Shown: one piece after another, positions 9,255 through 17,598 of the stretch
How positions within the stretch are numbered: the first letter of the stretch is position 1
Layout: the number at the start of each line of letters is the position of its first letter
DNA from: DASRIA01 sp963724065
Lineage (GTDB): Bacteria > Actinomycetota > Thermoleophilia > Solirubrobacterales > JBBDJG01
NCBI GenBank assembly: GCA_963724065.1
Contig: CAVRTB010000001.1
Location: 1-64,000, forward strand
Reading direction: 5' to 3'
DNA: 64,000 nt
Made by a program: the position numbers and the translations under genes
The notes under the pieces: model-generated
Database searches by the model: none
The model's input: the letters and a program-made list of their open reading frames with translations, nothing else
What the model was told of the DNA's origin: nothing

Positions 9255-10552
9255 ATGCTCGACCGGACCGCCCGAACGGCCGAGCCTGCGGCAGGCGGCG
9301 GCGGCGTTCGGTCACCGCGACTTCGCCATCTTCTGGTCGGCGGCGCTGGTGTCGAACACCGGCAGCTGGATCCAGAACGTCACGGTCCCGTTCGTGCTGT
9401 ACCACCTCACCGGCAGCGCGGCGTGGGTCGGGTTCGCCACCTTCGCCCAGTTCCTGCCGGCCGTGCTGGTGGGACCGCTCGCCGGGTCGCTCGCCGACCG
9501 CTTCCCGCGCCGGCGGCTGCTGCTGGTCACCCAGTCGCTGATGGCCGTGGTGGCCACGACGCTGTGGCTGGTGTGGAGCGCCGGGGTCGAGTCGCCGGTG
9601 GTGATCACCGATCATCGTGACCGTGGCCGGGGTGATCGGCGGCCTCAACATCCCGTCGTGGCAGGCGTTCGTCACCGAGCTGGTGCCCCGCGAGGCGCTG
9701 CTCAATGCCGATCACGCTCAACTCGGCCCAGTTCAACGGCGCCCGCGCCTTCGGTCCCGCGCTCGGCGGCGTCGTGCTCGCCACCCTCGGGCCCGGGCTG
9801 GTCGTTCCTGCTGAACGCCTGCTCGTACGGCGCGGTGATCGCGCGCCCTGCTCATGATCCGGGCGCCGACCAAGGTCGTGCGCCGACGACGCGGCCGCGC
9901 CGCGGATCCTCGCCGAGTTCGCCGGCACGTTCCGCTACGTGCGGGCCCGGCCCGGCATCTGGGTGTGCGTCCAGGTCGTCGTGTGCCTCGGGTTGTTCGG
10001 CAGCCCGCTGTTCTCGCTGCTCGTGGTGTTCGCCGAGGACGTGTTCGAGGTCAGCGGCGGGCTGTACGGCCTGCTCGGCGCCGCCCTCGGCATCGGGTCG
10101 GTGCTCGGGCACGCCGTTCGTCGCCGGGCGCGGCAACGACGTGGCCAGGGGACCGCTGACCGCCGCCGCCCTGCTCCTGTACGGCGCCGCCGTCGCCGCG
10201 TTCGGCATGGCGCCGGCGTACGCGTTCGCCGTGGCGGTGCTGGTGGTGGCCGGCGCGTGCTACCTGGCGCTGGCGTCGACGCTGAACACCACCATCCAGC
10301 TCCAGGTCGACGAGACGATGCGCGGCAAGGTGATCTCGCTCTACCTGATGGGCCTGACCGGTTCGGTGCCGCTGGGCGCCCTCGCCCAGGGCTGGCTGGC
10401 CCAGCACGTCGGCCCCCGACCGACGGTGGCCGGCGCCGGGCTGCTGCTGGTGGCGGCGGCCCTGTGGCTGCGGGCTGGCGACCGCTTCGCGGCCGATGGA
10501 CGACGAGACCGGTGGCTACCAGCCCGCCCGCTCGTCGGCTTCGGCCAGATGA
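9255..10552 (+). CDS. MFS transporter (EntS-like exporter family)
   Basis: This is a twelve-helix major facilitator. The N-terminal half reads FRHRDFAIFWSAALVSNTGS, FATFAQFLPAVLVGPLAGSL, then the cytoplasmic loop ADRFPRRRLLLVTQSLMAVV. VAGVIGGLNIPSWQAFVTEL and a NSAQFNGARAFGPALGG motif are typical of the MFS_3/EntS group. The C-terminal half reads VCVQVVVCLGLFGSPLFSLL and TMRGKVISLYLMGLTGSVPL. At least seven frame breaks occur, at about 9310, 9608, 9705, 9795, 9845, 9890 and 10115. A shift near 10495 gives the ending ETGGYQPARSSASAR and a stop at 10550-10552, overlapping the 3' end of the convergent nuclease gene. The cargo is unknown. Confidence 0.82.
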
Positions 10553-11464
10553 GCCTGCCCTGGCGGGCACTCCGGTCGAAGAGGGCACCAGCGGCACGCC
10601 GGTCCCGGGCGGGTGACGGGCTCGACGGCGCCGGTGCGCAGGGCGACGACACGGGTCGGCGCCGTCGACGACCCGTGCCACCGTGGAGTCGCAGCATCGC
10701 CTCGGTGACGTCTTCGGGGACGAGGCGGCCGGAGTCGAGGTAGTAGGTGGCCAGGCGCCGGGGTGGGACGCCGATGCGCAGGGTCTCGACCAGGGCATAG
10801 AAGCGGAGGTCGTCGACGTGGGCGGGGGCGAAGCCGCCGGTCTTGAGGTCGATGATCACCTTGCCGGCGGTCGTGCCCGACGGCGTGGCCGATCGTGATG
10901 TCGGCCCGGCCACCGAGCACGACCCGGTCGCCGCACAGCTCCTGGCGCATGCGGGCCTCGCACACGGGGCGCCAGCGCAGCTGCAGCGGGGGGAAGCACT
11001 CGAGGAACTTGGTGACGTGGTCGCCGGCCTGCGCCCGCAGCTCGGCCCGCTCGACCTCGCTGGTGCGCTGGAGCCAGTCGCCCAGGCCGCGATCGGACTC
11101 GCCGAGGCGGGCCAGTGGCCTCGTCGACCAGCTCGAGCGGCGCCGGCGCCCCGCGCCAGTTGAGGGAGAGCTCGATGGCCTTGTGGGCGACGGTGCCGCG
11201 GGCGGTGGCCGTGCTCCACGCGAACTCACTGTCGGCGAGGAACCGGAGCTCGCAGCCGTGCACCGATGACAGGGCGTGCTTGCTCAGCTACAGGTCCTCG
11301 CCGTCGGGCAGCCGCTCGACGGCGGGGGTCAGCCCGTCCTCGAGCTCGTCGCGCAGCTCGTCGCGCAGCCCGGCAGGGAACGTCGGCCACGTCGAGCCGG
11401 CCGCCCCGAGCATGTCGATGACGGCCTGCTGCGCCGGGTTGAGCTGATCGTCCGCGAGCGCCAC
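10516..11464 (-). CDS. RecB-family PD-(D/E)XK nuclease, interrupted by an in-frame TAG and frame breaks
   Basis: The protein begins at GTG 11464 (VALADDQLNPAQQAVIDMLG). It reaches DGEDL and a TAG at 11290-11288, and the same frame carries straight on with LSKHALSSVHGCELRFLADS and TARGTVAHKAIELSLNWRGA. A TAC to TAG base error would explain the stop. Further parts are VCEARMRQELCGDRVVLGGR with ADITIG, VIIDLKTGGFAPAHVDDLRF (the D-LK core of the PD-(D/E)XK site), LATYYLDSGRLVPEDVTEAM and the cysteine cluster ACRWCPLRPECPPGQ. The domain pattern matches stand-alone Cas4/RecB-type exonucleases. It overlaps the MFS gene at their 3' ends. A DNA-processing role is inferred. Confidence 0.78.
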
Positions 11465-11481
11465 GACCCAACCGTACGCAC

Positions 11482-11580
11482 GGGGTGTGACACCACCGCG
11501 GACCCCCCAACCGCCCGAATGTTGGAGGATTCGTTGCGCTGTGCGCAACAAATCCTCCGAGTTCGGCACTGTCACACCCC
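11482..11580. repeat. nested inverted repeat between the nuclease gene and a small ORF
   Basis: The outer arms are perfect 11-base inverted repeats: GGGGTGTGACA at 11482-11492 and TGTCACACCCC at 11570-11580. Inside lies a 16-base stem with one mismatch, 11524-11539 and 11543-11558 (GAGGATTCGTTGCGC against GCGCAACAAATCCTC), around a three-base loop. The element separates two divergent genes, so it may carry operators for both. The outer-arm sequence TGTCACACCCC also occurs at 973-983, just before the DUF222 gene. Confidence 0.75.
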
Positions 11581-11598
11581 CGGGGCAGACTGCGTTCG

Positions 11599-11908
11599 AT
11601 GCAGTCGCCCGCGCTCCAGTTCGCCGAAGCCGTGCGCACGGTCGCGCAGGAGTGCAGGAGCCGGGGCTACACCGTTCCCGGCTACCGCAGCCCGCCGCGG
11701 GTGCCGGGGGTCGACCGCACGCTGCGCCGGCGCGGCCGACGGCGGGACGACGGTGGCCGTCGTCGTGAAGGGCCGGCCGTGGGCCGCGGTCCTGGCCGAC
11801 ATCATCGACGGCGTCGTCGCCGCCAACCGGCTCGACGGCACGGCGGCCGACCGTTGCCGCGCCGCGCTGTGGCGGGTCCTCGGCCACGGCGGCGAGGTGG
11901 CGGCGTAG
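11599..11908 (+). CDS. small conserved-looking protein of unknown function
   Basis: The frame starts at ATG 11599 (MQSPALQFAEAVRTVAQECR, then SRGYTVPGYRSPPRVPGVDR). After a one-base shift near 11745 it continues as DGGTTVAVVVKGRPWAAVLA, DIIDGVVAANRLDGTAADRC and ends LWRVLGHGGEVAA with a TAG at 11906-11908. The predicted protein is about 103 residues, soluble, with no signal peptide or membrane segment. The composition and codon pattern look coding on both sides of the shift. I do not recognise the family. It is divergent from the nuclease gene and 12 bases upstream of the tRNA. Confidence 0.6.
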
Positions 11909-11920
11909 CCTGACGAGCCT

Positions 11921-11995
11921 GCCCCCGTATCCCAACTTGGCAGAGGATGGGCCCTTAAAAGGCCTTCAGTGTGGGTTCGACCCCCACCGGGGGCA
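11921..11995 (+). tRNA. tRNA-Leu (anticodon UAA), with a short class-I-like variable region
   Basis: All arms fold. The acceptor stem is GCCCCCG (11921-11927) with CGGGGGC (11988-11994). The D stem is TCC/GGA with loop AACTTGGCAGA-type G18G19. The anticodon stem is GGGCC (11949-11953) with GGCCT (11961-11965), and the loop CTTAAAA gives anticodon UAA at 11956-11958. The T stem is GTGGG/CCCAC with loop TTCGACC. The discriminator is A73 (11995), the leucine identity base. CCA is not encoded. The variable region is only five bases (TCAGT, 11966-11970), whereas bacterial leucine tRNAs normally have a long extra arm. The amino-acid identity is inferred from anticodon, A73 and the 3-bp D stem. Confidence 0.8.
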
Positions 11996-12018
11996 CTGCG
12001 GGTCGATACGTTGAACGG

Positions 12019-12967
12019 ATGCGGTCCCGTCCGGCTCGGCGGCGCACAGCGGCGGCGCTCATCGCCATCGCACTGCTCGCCGCCGCCTGCAACGACGACG
12101 ATGACGGTGGCACGACGGGCACCACGGCGGGCGGCAGCACTGCGAGCACCACAGCCGACGACCTGCAGCCGGGAGACGACGGGTTCTACGTCTCGCTCGG
12201 CGACTCGTACGCGGCCGGGTTCCAGGTCAACGCGGGGAGCACCGTCGCGACCGCCACCACCAACGGCTACGCCGACCAGGTGATCGATCTCGCCGCCGAC
12301 GCGCGGGCTCGACTACACGCTCGTCAACTTCGGCTGCGGCGGCGCCACCACGGAATCGATGCTCACCGCCACAGGCTGCACCCGCCCGCCCGTAGGCGGC
12401 TCGCGATACCTCGACGTGTCACAGGTCGAGTCGGCGACGACGTTCATGCGCGACCACGAGGGCGAGATCGGCCTGGTCACGGTGATGATCGGCGGCAACG
12501 ACTTCTTCGGCTGCGTGACCGACTCCCAGCCGCAGGAGTGCTACGAGACGGCACTCGAGGCATCGGGACCAACCTCGACGACATCCTTGGCCAGGTGCCG
12601 CGACGCCGTCGGTGCCGACGTGCCGGTCATCGGGCTCACATACCCGAACATCCTGCTCGGACCCTGGATCACGAGCCCGAACCGCCCGGCCGTCGCCGAG
12701 GCGGGCGCGGTGTTCGAGTCGACGTTCAACCCGGCTCTGCGCTCGCACTACGAGGGCGCCGGGGCCCAGTTCGTCGATGTCACCGAGGCGACGGGCGGCT
12801 ACGGCTCGCTCGACGAGACCACCGTGGTCGAACCGTATGGCGAGATCCCGGTGCCGGTGGCCAGGGTCTGCGAGCTCACGTTCTTCTGCGAGTTCTCCGA
12901 CCCCCACGGCACCACCGAGGGCTACCGGGTGATCGCCGAACTCGTGGTCGACGCCATCGGCGGCTGA
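12019..12967 (+). CDS. SGNH/GDSL-family hydrolase, predicted lipoprotein
   Basis: This is a secreted esterase or lipase-type enzyme. The signal peptide ends in a lipobox (IALLAAAC), followed by an Asp/Thr/Gly-rich linker. The catalytic blocks are visible: block I FYVSLGDSYAAGFQVNAG (nucleophile Ser in GDS), NFGCGGATTESML, block III VTVMIGGNDFFGC (GGND) and block V FCEFSDPHGTTEGYRVIAEL (Asp-x-x-His variant D-P-H). Frame breaks occur near 12305 and 12555-12595. The start ATG lies 24 bases after the tRNA, so both may share a transcript. Length is about 315 residues, normal for the family. The natural substrate is unknown. Confidence 0.85.
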
Positions 12968-12983
12968 CCGGCAGCGGCACGCC

Positions 12984-14352
12984 TCAGCCGATCGACTTCG
13001 GCCACGGCCACCAGGTCGGTGGCCGAGAGGTTGCCGGCGACGGTGAACACGAGCCCGTCGCCGATGCCCCACAGGTGGGGGACGAACGGGGCGGTCAGCG
13101 ACCGCTGCGCGTCCGTCGCCGCGAACCGACCGGCCTCGAGCACCACCGGCTCGTACTGCTGCAGCGTGCCCTCGCCGGCGATCGGGTCGCTCCAGACCGA
13201 CTCGGGGTCGCCGGCGACGTCCTCGCGCCGGGTGCTGACCGTGAACCACTCGAACCCGCGGGTGTACAGCAGCGTGACCACGTCGACGCTCGGGCGGGTT
13301 CATGCCCTCTGCCCCGGTGCCCTGGGCCTCGGCGGCGTACGCGACCCCGCCAGCACGAAACCGTCCGGCACAGCACCGTCCGCCGGCACGGGCGCCGGGT
13401 AGCCGGCCGCGGCCGCGGCGTCGGCCGGCGTCACCAGGCGCACGAATCCGTCGTCGACGAGCGCCGCGCCGGCGCCGACCGGAGCGGTGAACGTCCCATC
13501 GGGCGGCACGTCTCCGGTGCGCAGGTCGGTGAAGCGGGCGCGGTGCACGACGCGGTCGCCGGCGAAGCGCGTCACGTCGACCGGCACCCGGAGCCGGCGG
13601 TCGATGACGACCTCCATGCGATCGGGGCTGCCTTCGCCGAGCAGGTCAGGCGAGACGGGCAGGTCGACGACGTACACGTCGCGCCCGTCGACGATGGTCC
13701 TCGGCGACCGATGCGTCGGGCTCCGCGGCCAGGGCCTGGACGGCGGTCGTCACCTCTTCGTCGAGCAGCGCCGAGCCGAACACCCTGCCGTCGGGCGGGC
13801 CGATGGGACGGCCGGTCTCGACGAGCATGCTCGTGGTCAACGTGCCCGTCGCCGGCGTCGTATGCGCGCGATCTCGCCGTCGGGGTACTCGATCCGGTAG
13901 GAGCCGTCCGATGCCCGCCAGAAGGGTACGTCTGCTCGAGCGGGCTCGCCCGCCTCGTCGTAGTCGGTGGTGGTGAGCGTGCCGCGCAGCGTGTCGACGG
14001 CCGCCAGCGCGTCCGAGACCTCGCTCCGCCACTCGCCCGCGGTGGTGAGCGGCCTCGGGCGCGGGCGCAGCGTCGCGACCGCCAGCGATGCCGCCGGCGA
14101 GAGGCCGCGGCCGCCGCCAGGACGGCGGCAGCTGCCAGCGACCGCCAGCGACGCGCCGGCGGGGAAGCCGGACGATCGGGCTCGCGCGACGCGGGCTGCG
14201 CGCGAGCGGGAGGTTGTCGTCGATCGGCGGTCCGCTCGACGCCGGTGGGGGACCAGCTCGGCCTCCAGCGCCTCCCAGAACCCGGGGCGGTGCTCGGGCA
14301 CGTCGAGCGTCGCCAGCGCCCGCGCCAGGTCGAGGTCGCGGTCAGCGTTCAT
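12984..14352 (-). CDS. membrane-bound anti-sigma/RseB-like regulator paired with an ECF sigma factor
   Basis: The ATG at 14352 overlaps the stop of the sigma-factor gene (ATGA). The N-terminus (MNADRDLDLARALATLDVPE, PGFWEALEAELVPHRR) looks like a small cytoplasmic sigma-binding segment. A hydrophobic Ala-rich stretch lies near 14170-14100, partly scrambled by frame breaks. The extracytoplasmic part resembles the LolA/RseB lipid-sensor fold: ALAAVDTLRGTLTTTDYDEA, YRIEYPDGEIARI, VVDLPVSPDLLGEGSPDRME, WFTVSTRREDVAGDPESVWS and LVFTVAGNLSATDLVAVAEV. At least five frame breaks are present. The stop at 12984 needs one more shift. Sensing envelope stress and releasing the sigma factor is inferred from position and fold. 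Confidence 0.68.
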
Positions 14353-14883
14353 CGTGACCCTCCTTCGGGGTCGGCCAGGGCGGCTCGCAGGGCGGCCCGG
14401 GCTCGGGACAGGCGCGAGGCAACGGTGCCGGGCGGCACGCCGAGGACGGCGGCGGCGGCGGGGTAGTCGAAGCCGTCGCCGTCGACCAGCAGCACGACGG
14501 CCCGGTGCTCCGGGGACAGCTCGGCCAGGGCGGCTTCGAGGTCGGTCGCGCAAGGCGGTGCGCTCGCCTGGCCCGGGCTCCGGGCTGGCGCCCTCGTTGG
14601 CCTCGTCAGCGGCACCGTCGGCCGGCGCCGCGCCCGCCGCAGGTCGTCGAGGCAGGCGTTGTAGACGATGCGGTACAGCCACGTGCCCGGCTGCGGCTTC
14701 GCCGCGGAACTTGGGGAGGGCCCGGTACGCCTTGACGTACGCGTCCTGGAGCACGTCGTCCATGCGGTGGCGGTCGCCGAGCAGCCGGTACGCGAGGGCG
14801 CGCAGCGGCCGGTCGTAGTGCCTGACCAGGGAGGCGAAGGCCCGATCGTCACCGGCGACGGCGCGGGTCATCAAGGCGGTCAT
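14349..14883 (-). CDS. ECF-type RNA polymerase sigma factor
   Basis: Sigma region 2 is RAFASLVRHYDRPLRALAYR with MDDVLQDAYVKAYRALPKFR. After a frame change near 14705 the interdomain AKPQPGTWLYRIVYNACLDD appears. Region 4 is LEAALAELSPEHRAVVLLVD, then GFDYPAAAAVLGVPPGTVAS, the helix-turn-helix. Frame breaks occur near 14705 and 14550-14640. Length is about 178 residues, as in ECF factors. The start ATG at 14883 is chosen because MTALMTRAVAGDDRAF is the usual N-terminal helix. The overlap with the downstream regulator gene indicates coupled expression. The target regulon is unknown, but the divergent L,D-transpeptidase gene is a plausible member. Confidence 0.87.
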
Positions 14884-14971
14884 CGTCGGTTCGACGCCGC
14901 CGGGCTCCGTATCCTTCCGCCACCGGTCCGCCAACCGTGTCACCCTTTTCCCGCCCTGGTGGATCGAACGG

Positions 14972-15000
14972 GGTGTCCCCTGCGTCTGAGAGGGAACACC
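14972..15000 (+). promoter_or_regulatory. hairpin in the leader of the L,D-transpeptidase gene
   Basis: GGTGTCCCCT (14972-14981) pairs with AGGGAACACC (14991-15000) over nine of ten positions around a nine-base loop. The ribosome site (AGGAGA, about 15007-15012) and ATG at 15019 follow at once. It lies in the 135-base divergent region between sigma-factor and transpeptidase genes. It could be an RNA switch on translation or a DNA operator. No known riboswitch class is recognised. Confidence 0.35.
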
Positions 15001-15018
15001 AGTGACAGGAGAGACCCT

Positions 15019-15895
15019 ATGTCCGCCACCCCGACCCGCCGCCGGCTCACCGCCCTGGCCGTGCTCGCGCTGACGCTCGTCGGCGCGGCGTGCCTGGGTG
15101 ACGACGGCGCGGACGGAGCGAGCGCGACCACGCCGTCGTCGACGGCGTACTCGACGTCGACATCGGCGCCCAGGACGACGACGACGACCGCGCCATGACC
15201 ACCACGACGGCGCCGGCGACGACCACGACGGCTGCGCCCCACCACAACGACCGCGCCCGCGACACGACCACACCCGAGCTGCCGGCGGAACCCGAGCCCG
15301 ACGTGCTCGGTCCGGGCGTCGAGGGCGCGCGGACGCTCGCCCTGCAGGAGCGCCTGGTCGCCATGCACTTCGACCCGGGCCCGCTCGACGGCCAGTACGG
15401 CACGAAGACCCAGCAGGCGGTGTGGGCGTTCCAGCACACGTACGGCTACGAAGGCGACGGCGTGGTCACGCCCGAGCTGTGGGCCGCGATGCAGAACGCC
15501 GGCCCGGCCGACGCCCTCGTGCCGGGCGGCGCTCCGAACCGCACCGAGATCTCGATCGAGCGCCAGGTCCTGTACGTGTACACGGACGGCCAGGTCGCGC
15601 TCATCACCCACATCTCGACCGGGAACAACCTGCACTACTGCGAGAACGGGTCGTGCGGCACGGCGGTGACGCCCACCGGCGATTTCACGTTCGAGCGGCG
15701 CATCTCCGGTTGGCGCGAGTCGACGCCTGGGGCGGCTGTACAACCCGGTGTACTTCTACCGGGGCTGGGCCGTCCACGGCTCGGGATCGGTGCCGAACCA
15801 CCCGGCGTCGCACGGCTGCGTGCGGATCCCGATGCACATCGCCGAGTACTTTCCCGGACCTGGTGAGCAACGGCGACGCTGTGTACGTGCTTTGA
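15019..15895 (+). CDS. lipoprotein L,D-transpeptidase with peptidoglycan-binding domain
   Basis: L,D-transpeptidases make 3-3 cross-links in peptidoglycan or attach proteins to it. The N-terminus is a lipoprotein signal (LAVLALTLVGAACLGD). A Thr-rich linker follows, with a frame change near 15195. The PG_binding_1 domain reads EGARTLALQERLVAMHFDPG and YGTKTQQAVWAFQHTYGYEG. The YkuD catalytic domain reads NRTEISIERQVLYVYTDGQV and ISTGNNLHYCENGSCGTAVT with TPTGDFTF, then LYNPVYFYRGWAVHGSGSVP and the active-site motif SHGCVRIPM (Cys nucleophile). Further frame breaks lie near 15730 and 15858. Length is about 290 residues. Divergent transcription from an ECF sigma gene suggests envelope-stress control. 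Confidence 0.88.
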
Positions 15896-15903
15896 GCCGG
15901 CCG

Positions 15904-17125
15904 ATGGCGGTGGTGGCCGGAGCGGTGGCCATGGCCGTCGTGCTGGCCGCCGTGCTGCCCCGCGATCCCGGCGGGTTGAGGATCGCAGCCGGTCCTTCGC
16001 CGACGACGACCAAGCACCGGCGACGACCACCACGACCGAGCCCGGACGGCGCATCGACGACGACGACCACGAGGCGACGGTCCGACGCGAGTTCGACGCG
16101 GCGGTCGCCGACATCTCCGACGTTCGTCGAGCAGGAGCGAGGACTCGAGTTCCTGCGCCCGGTGGTCGTCGAGCTCGCCGACGACGAGGAGTTCGAGACC
16201 CGGCTGCTGGAGGACTTCGAGGAGGACATCCCCGACATCGAGGCCAACGGTGACACGCTCAAGGCGCTGGGCCTCGTTGACGCCGACGTAGACCTCGTCG
16301 ATGCGTTCCGACGCTGCTCGGCGCCGGCGTCGTCGGGTTCTACGACTCGGCCACCGACGAGCTGGTGGTCAGGGGCGCCGAGCGCTGACGCCGTACGTGC
16401 GGGAGATCATCGCCCACGAGCTGGTGCACGCCATCGACGACCAGCACTTCGAGCTGGAGCGGCCGGAGCTCGACGATAGCCGACGATGAGCAGGGCTTCG
16501 GCTTCACGGCGCTGGTCGAGGGCGACGCCGTGCACGATCGAGAACGCGTTCGTGGCGACGTTGAGCGACGAGGAGCGGGACGAGGCCATCGACGAGCAGT
16601 TCGAGGCAGCCAGCGACCCTGCAATCTTCACGATCCCGCCCGTGCTGATCGACCTGCTGGTCGCGCCGTACACGCTGGGGCCGGATCTCGTCGCCGCGCT
16701 GCTCGACGCCGGCGGTCAGGCCCGGCTCGACGCCGCCTTCGCGTGCCCCGCCGACGACCAGCGAGCAGGTGCTCGAGCCGGAGATCGTTCCTGGACGGCG
16801 AGGGAGCGGTGCCGGTCGCGGCGCCGGTCGCCGACGGGACCGAGGTCGAGCGCGGGGTGCTCGGCGCGTTCGGCTTCCAACTGCTCCTCGACACATCGAC
16901 GACGAAACCGCCGACGATGCGGTCGACGGGTGGGGCGGCGACGCCTACGTCACGTGGCGGGCCGGCTATGACGTCTGCACCCGCCTCGTGGCCGTCGGCG
17001 ACACTGCCGGGCGACACCGGGTGAGCTGGAGGAAGCGCTCGTCGAGTGGGCCGACGGCGACGCGACCGTGGTGCGCCGGAGCCGACGGGGCGATCACCGT
17101 CACGTCGTGCGTGGCCGTGGGCTGA
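15904..17125 (+). CDS. predicted membrane-anchored HExxH metallopeptidase-like protein
   Basis: The protein starts with a single membrane helix (VVAGAVAMAVVLAAVLP), then a Pro/Thr-rich linker. The soluble part reads VEQERGLEFLRPVVVELADD, LLGAGVVGFYDSATDELVVR and YVREIIAHELVHAIDDQHFE. HELVH is a zinc-binding HExxH motif, and TALVEGDAV later may supply the third ligand Glu. The rest is NAFVATLSDEERDEAIDEQF, PVLIDLLVAPYTLGPDLVAA, GVLGAFGFQLLLD and DGWGGDAYVTWRAGYDVCTR. The end is ADGAITVTSCVAVG with a stop at 17123-17125. At least eight frame breaks are present. The fold resembles DUF4157/gluzincin-like secreted peptidases. Family assignment is tentative and the substrate is unknown. It follows the transpeptidase by 8 bases, so the two are probably co-transcribed. 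Confidence 0.68.
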
Positions 17126-17558
17126 GCACGAGGGCAACGGCCTCATCGGGCGACGCGGCCGGCACCACGTCGGCCGGTCCGTCGAATCCGAGGCCGATCA
17201 CCGGTGTACCCGCGAGGAGCGCGAACGCCACCTCGGACAGCGTGCCGTAGCGGCCGGGGAAGGCGATCACGCCGTCGGTGTCCATGACCACCAGTGCGTT
17301 TCGGGTCTCGCCCAGCCCCGTCGGCACCGCCACCTGCACCCACTCATTGGCTTCGGCGCGGGAGCGGCCCGGGAGGATGCCGACGGTGAGCCCGCCCGCG
17401 GCCGTTGCACCCCGCGAGGCGGCGGCCGCAACGCCGGTTCGACCGCCGGTCACCACGACGGCGCCGTGCTCGGCCAGCAGCCGGCCCACGGTCTCCGCGG
17501 CGGTGGCGACGGCTTCGGCGCACTCGTTGCCCCCGACCACGGCCACGTACACGGGCAT
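17100..17558 (-). CDS. LOG/SLOG-superfamily protein (TIGR00725 type)
   Basis: One of the few unbroken genes of this segment, 152 residues. The Rossmann-like SLOG fold is seen in MPVYVAVVGGNECAEAVATA, VVVTGGRTGVAAAASRGATA, GGLTVGILPGRSRAEANEW, then the family motif GLGETRNALVVMDTDGVIAF with PGRYGTLSEVAFALLAGTPV. PGRYGTLSE corresponds to the PGGxGTxxE nucleotide-ligand motif of LOG-like proteins, but Arg replaces the second Gly, which is usual in the TIGR00725 group. The biochemical role of this group is not established. Its 3' end overlaps the convergent peptidase gene by 26 bases. Confidence 0.85.
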   Translation of the reverse strand: MPVYVAVVGGNECAEAVATAAETVGRLLAEHGAVVVTGGRTGVAAAASRGATAAGGLTVGILPGRSRAEANEWVQVAVPTGLGETRNALVVMDTDGVIAFPGRYGTLSEVAFALLAGTPVIGLGFDGPADVVPAASPDEAVALVLSPRPRTT

Positions 17559-17598
17559 GGGCCGACACTATGGCGGTCAGGGCGCCGCCGGGCGCGCG

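Noticed and set aside
11288..11290. The UAA-anticodon tRNA at 11921 as a suppressor of the TAG in the nuclease gene
   Set aside because: Anticodon UAA reads UUA (Leu), not UAG. The two observations are unrelated apart from distance.
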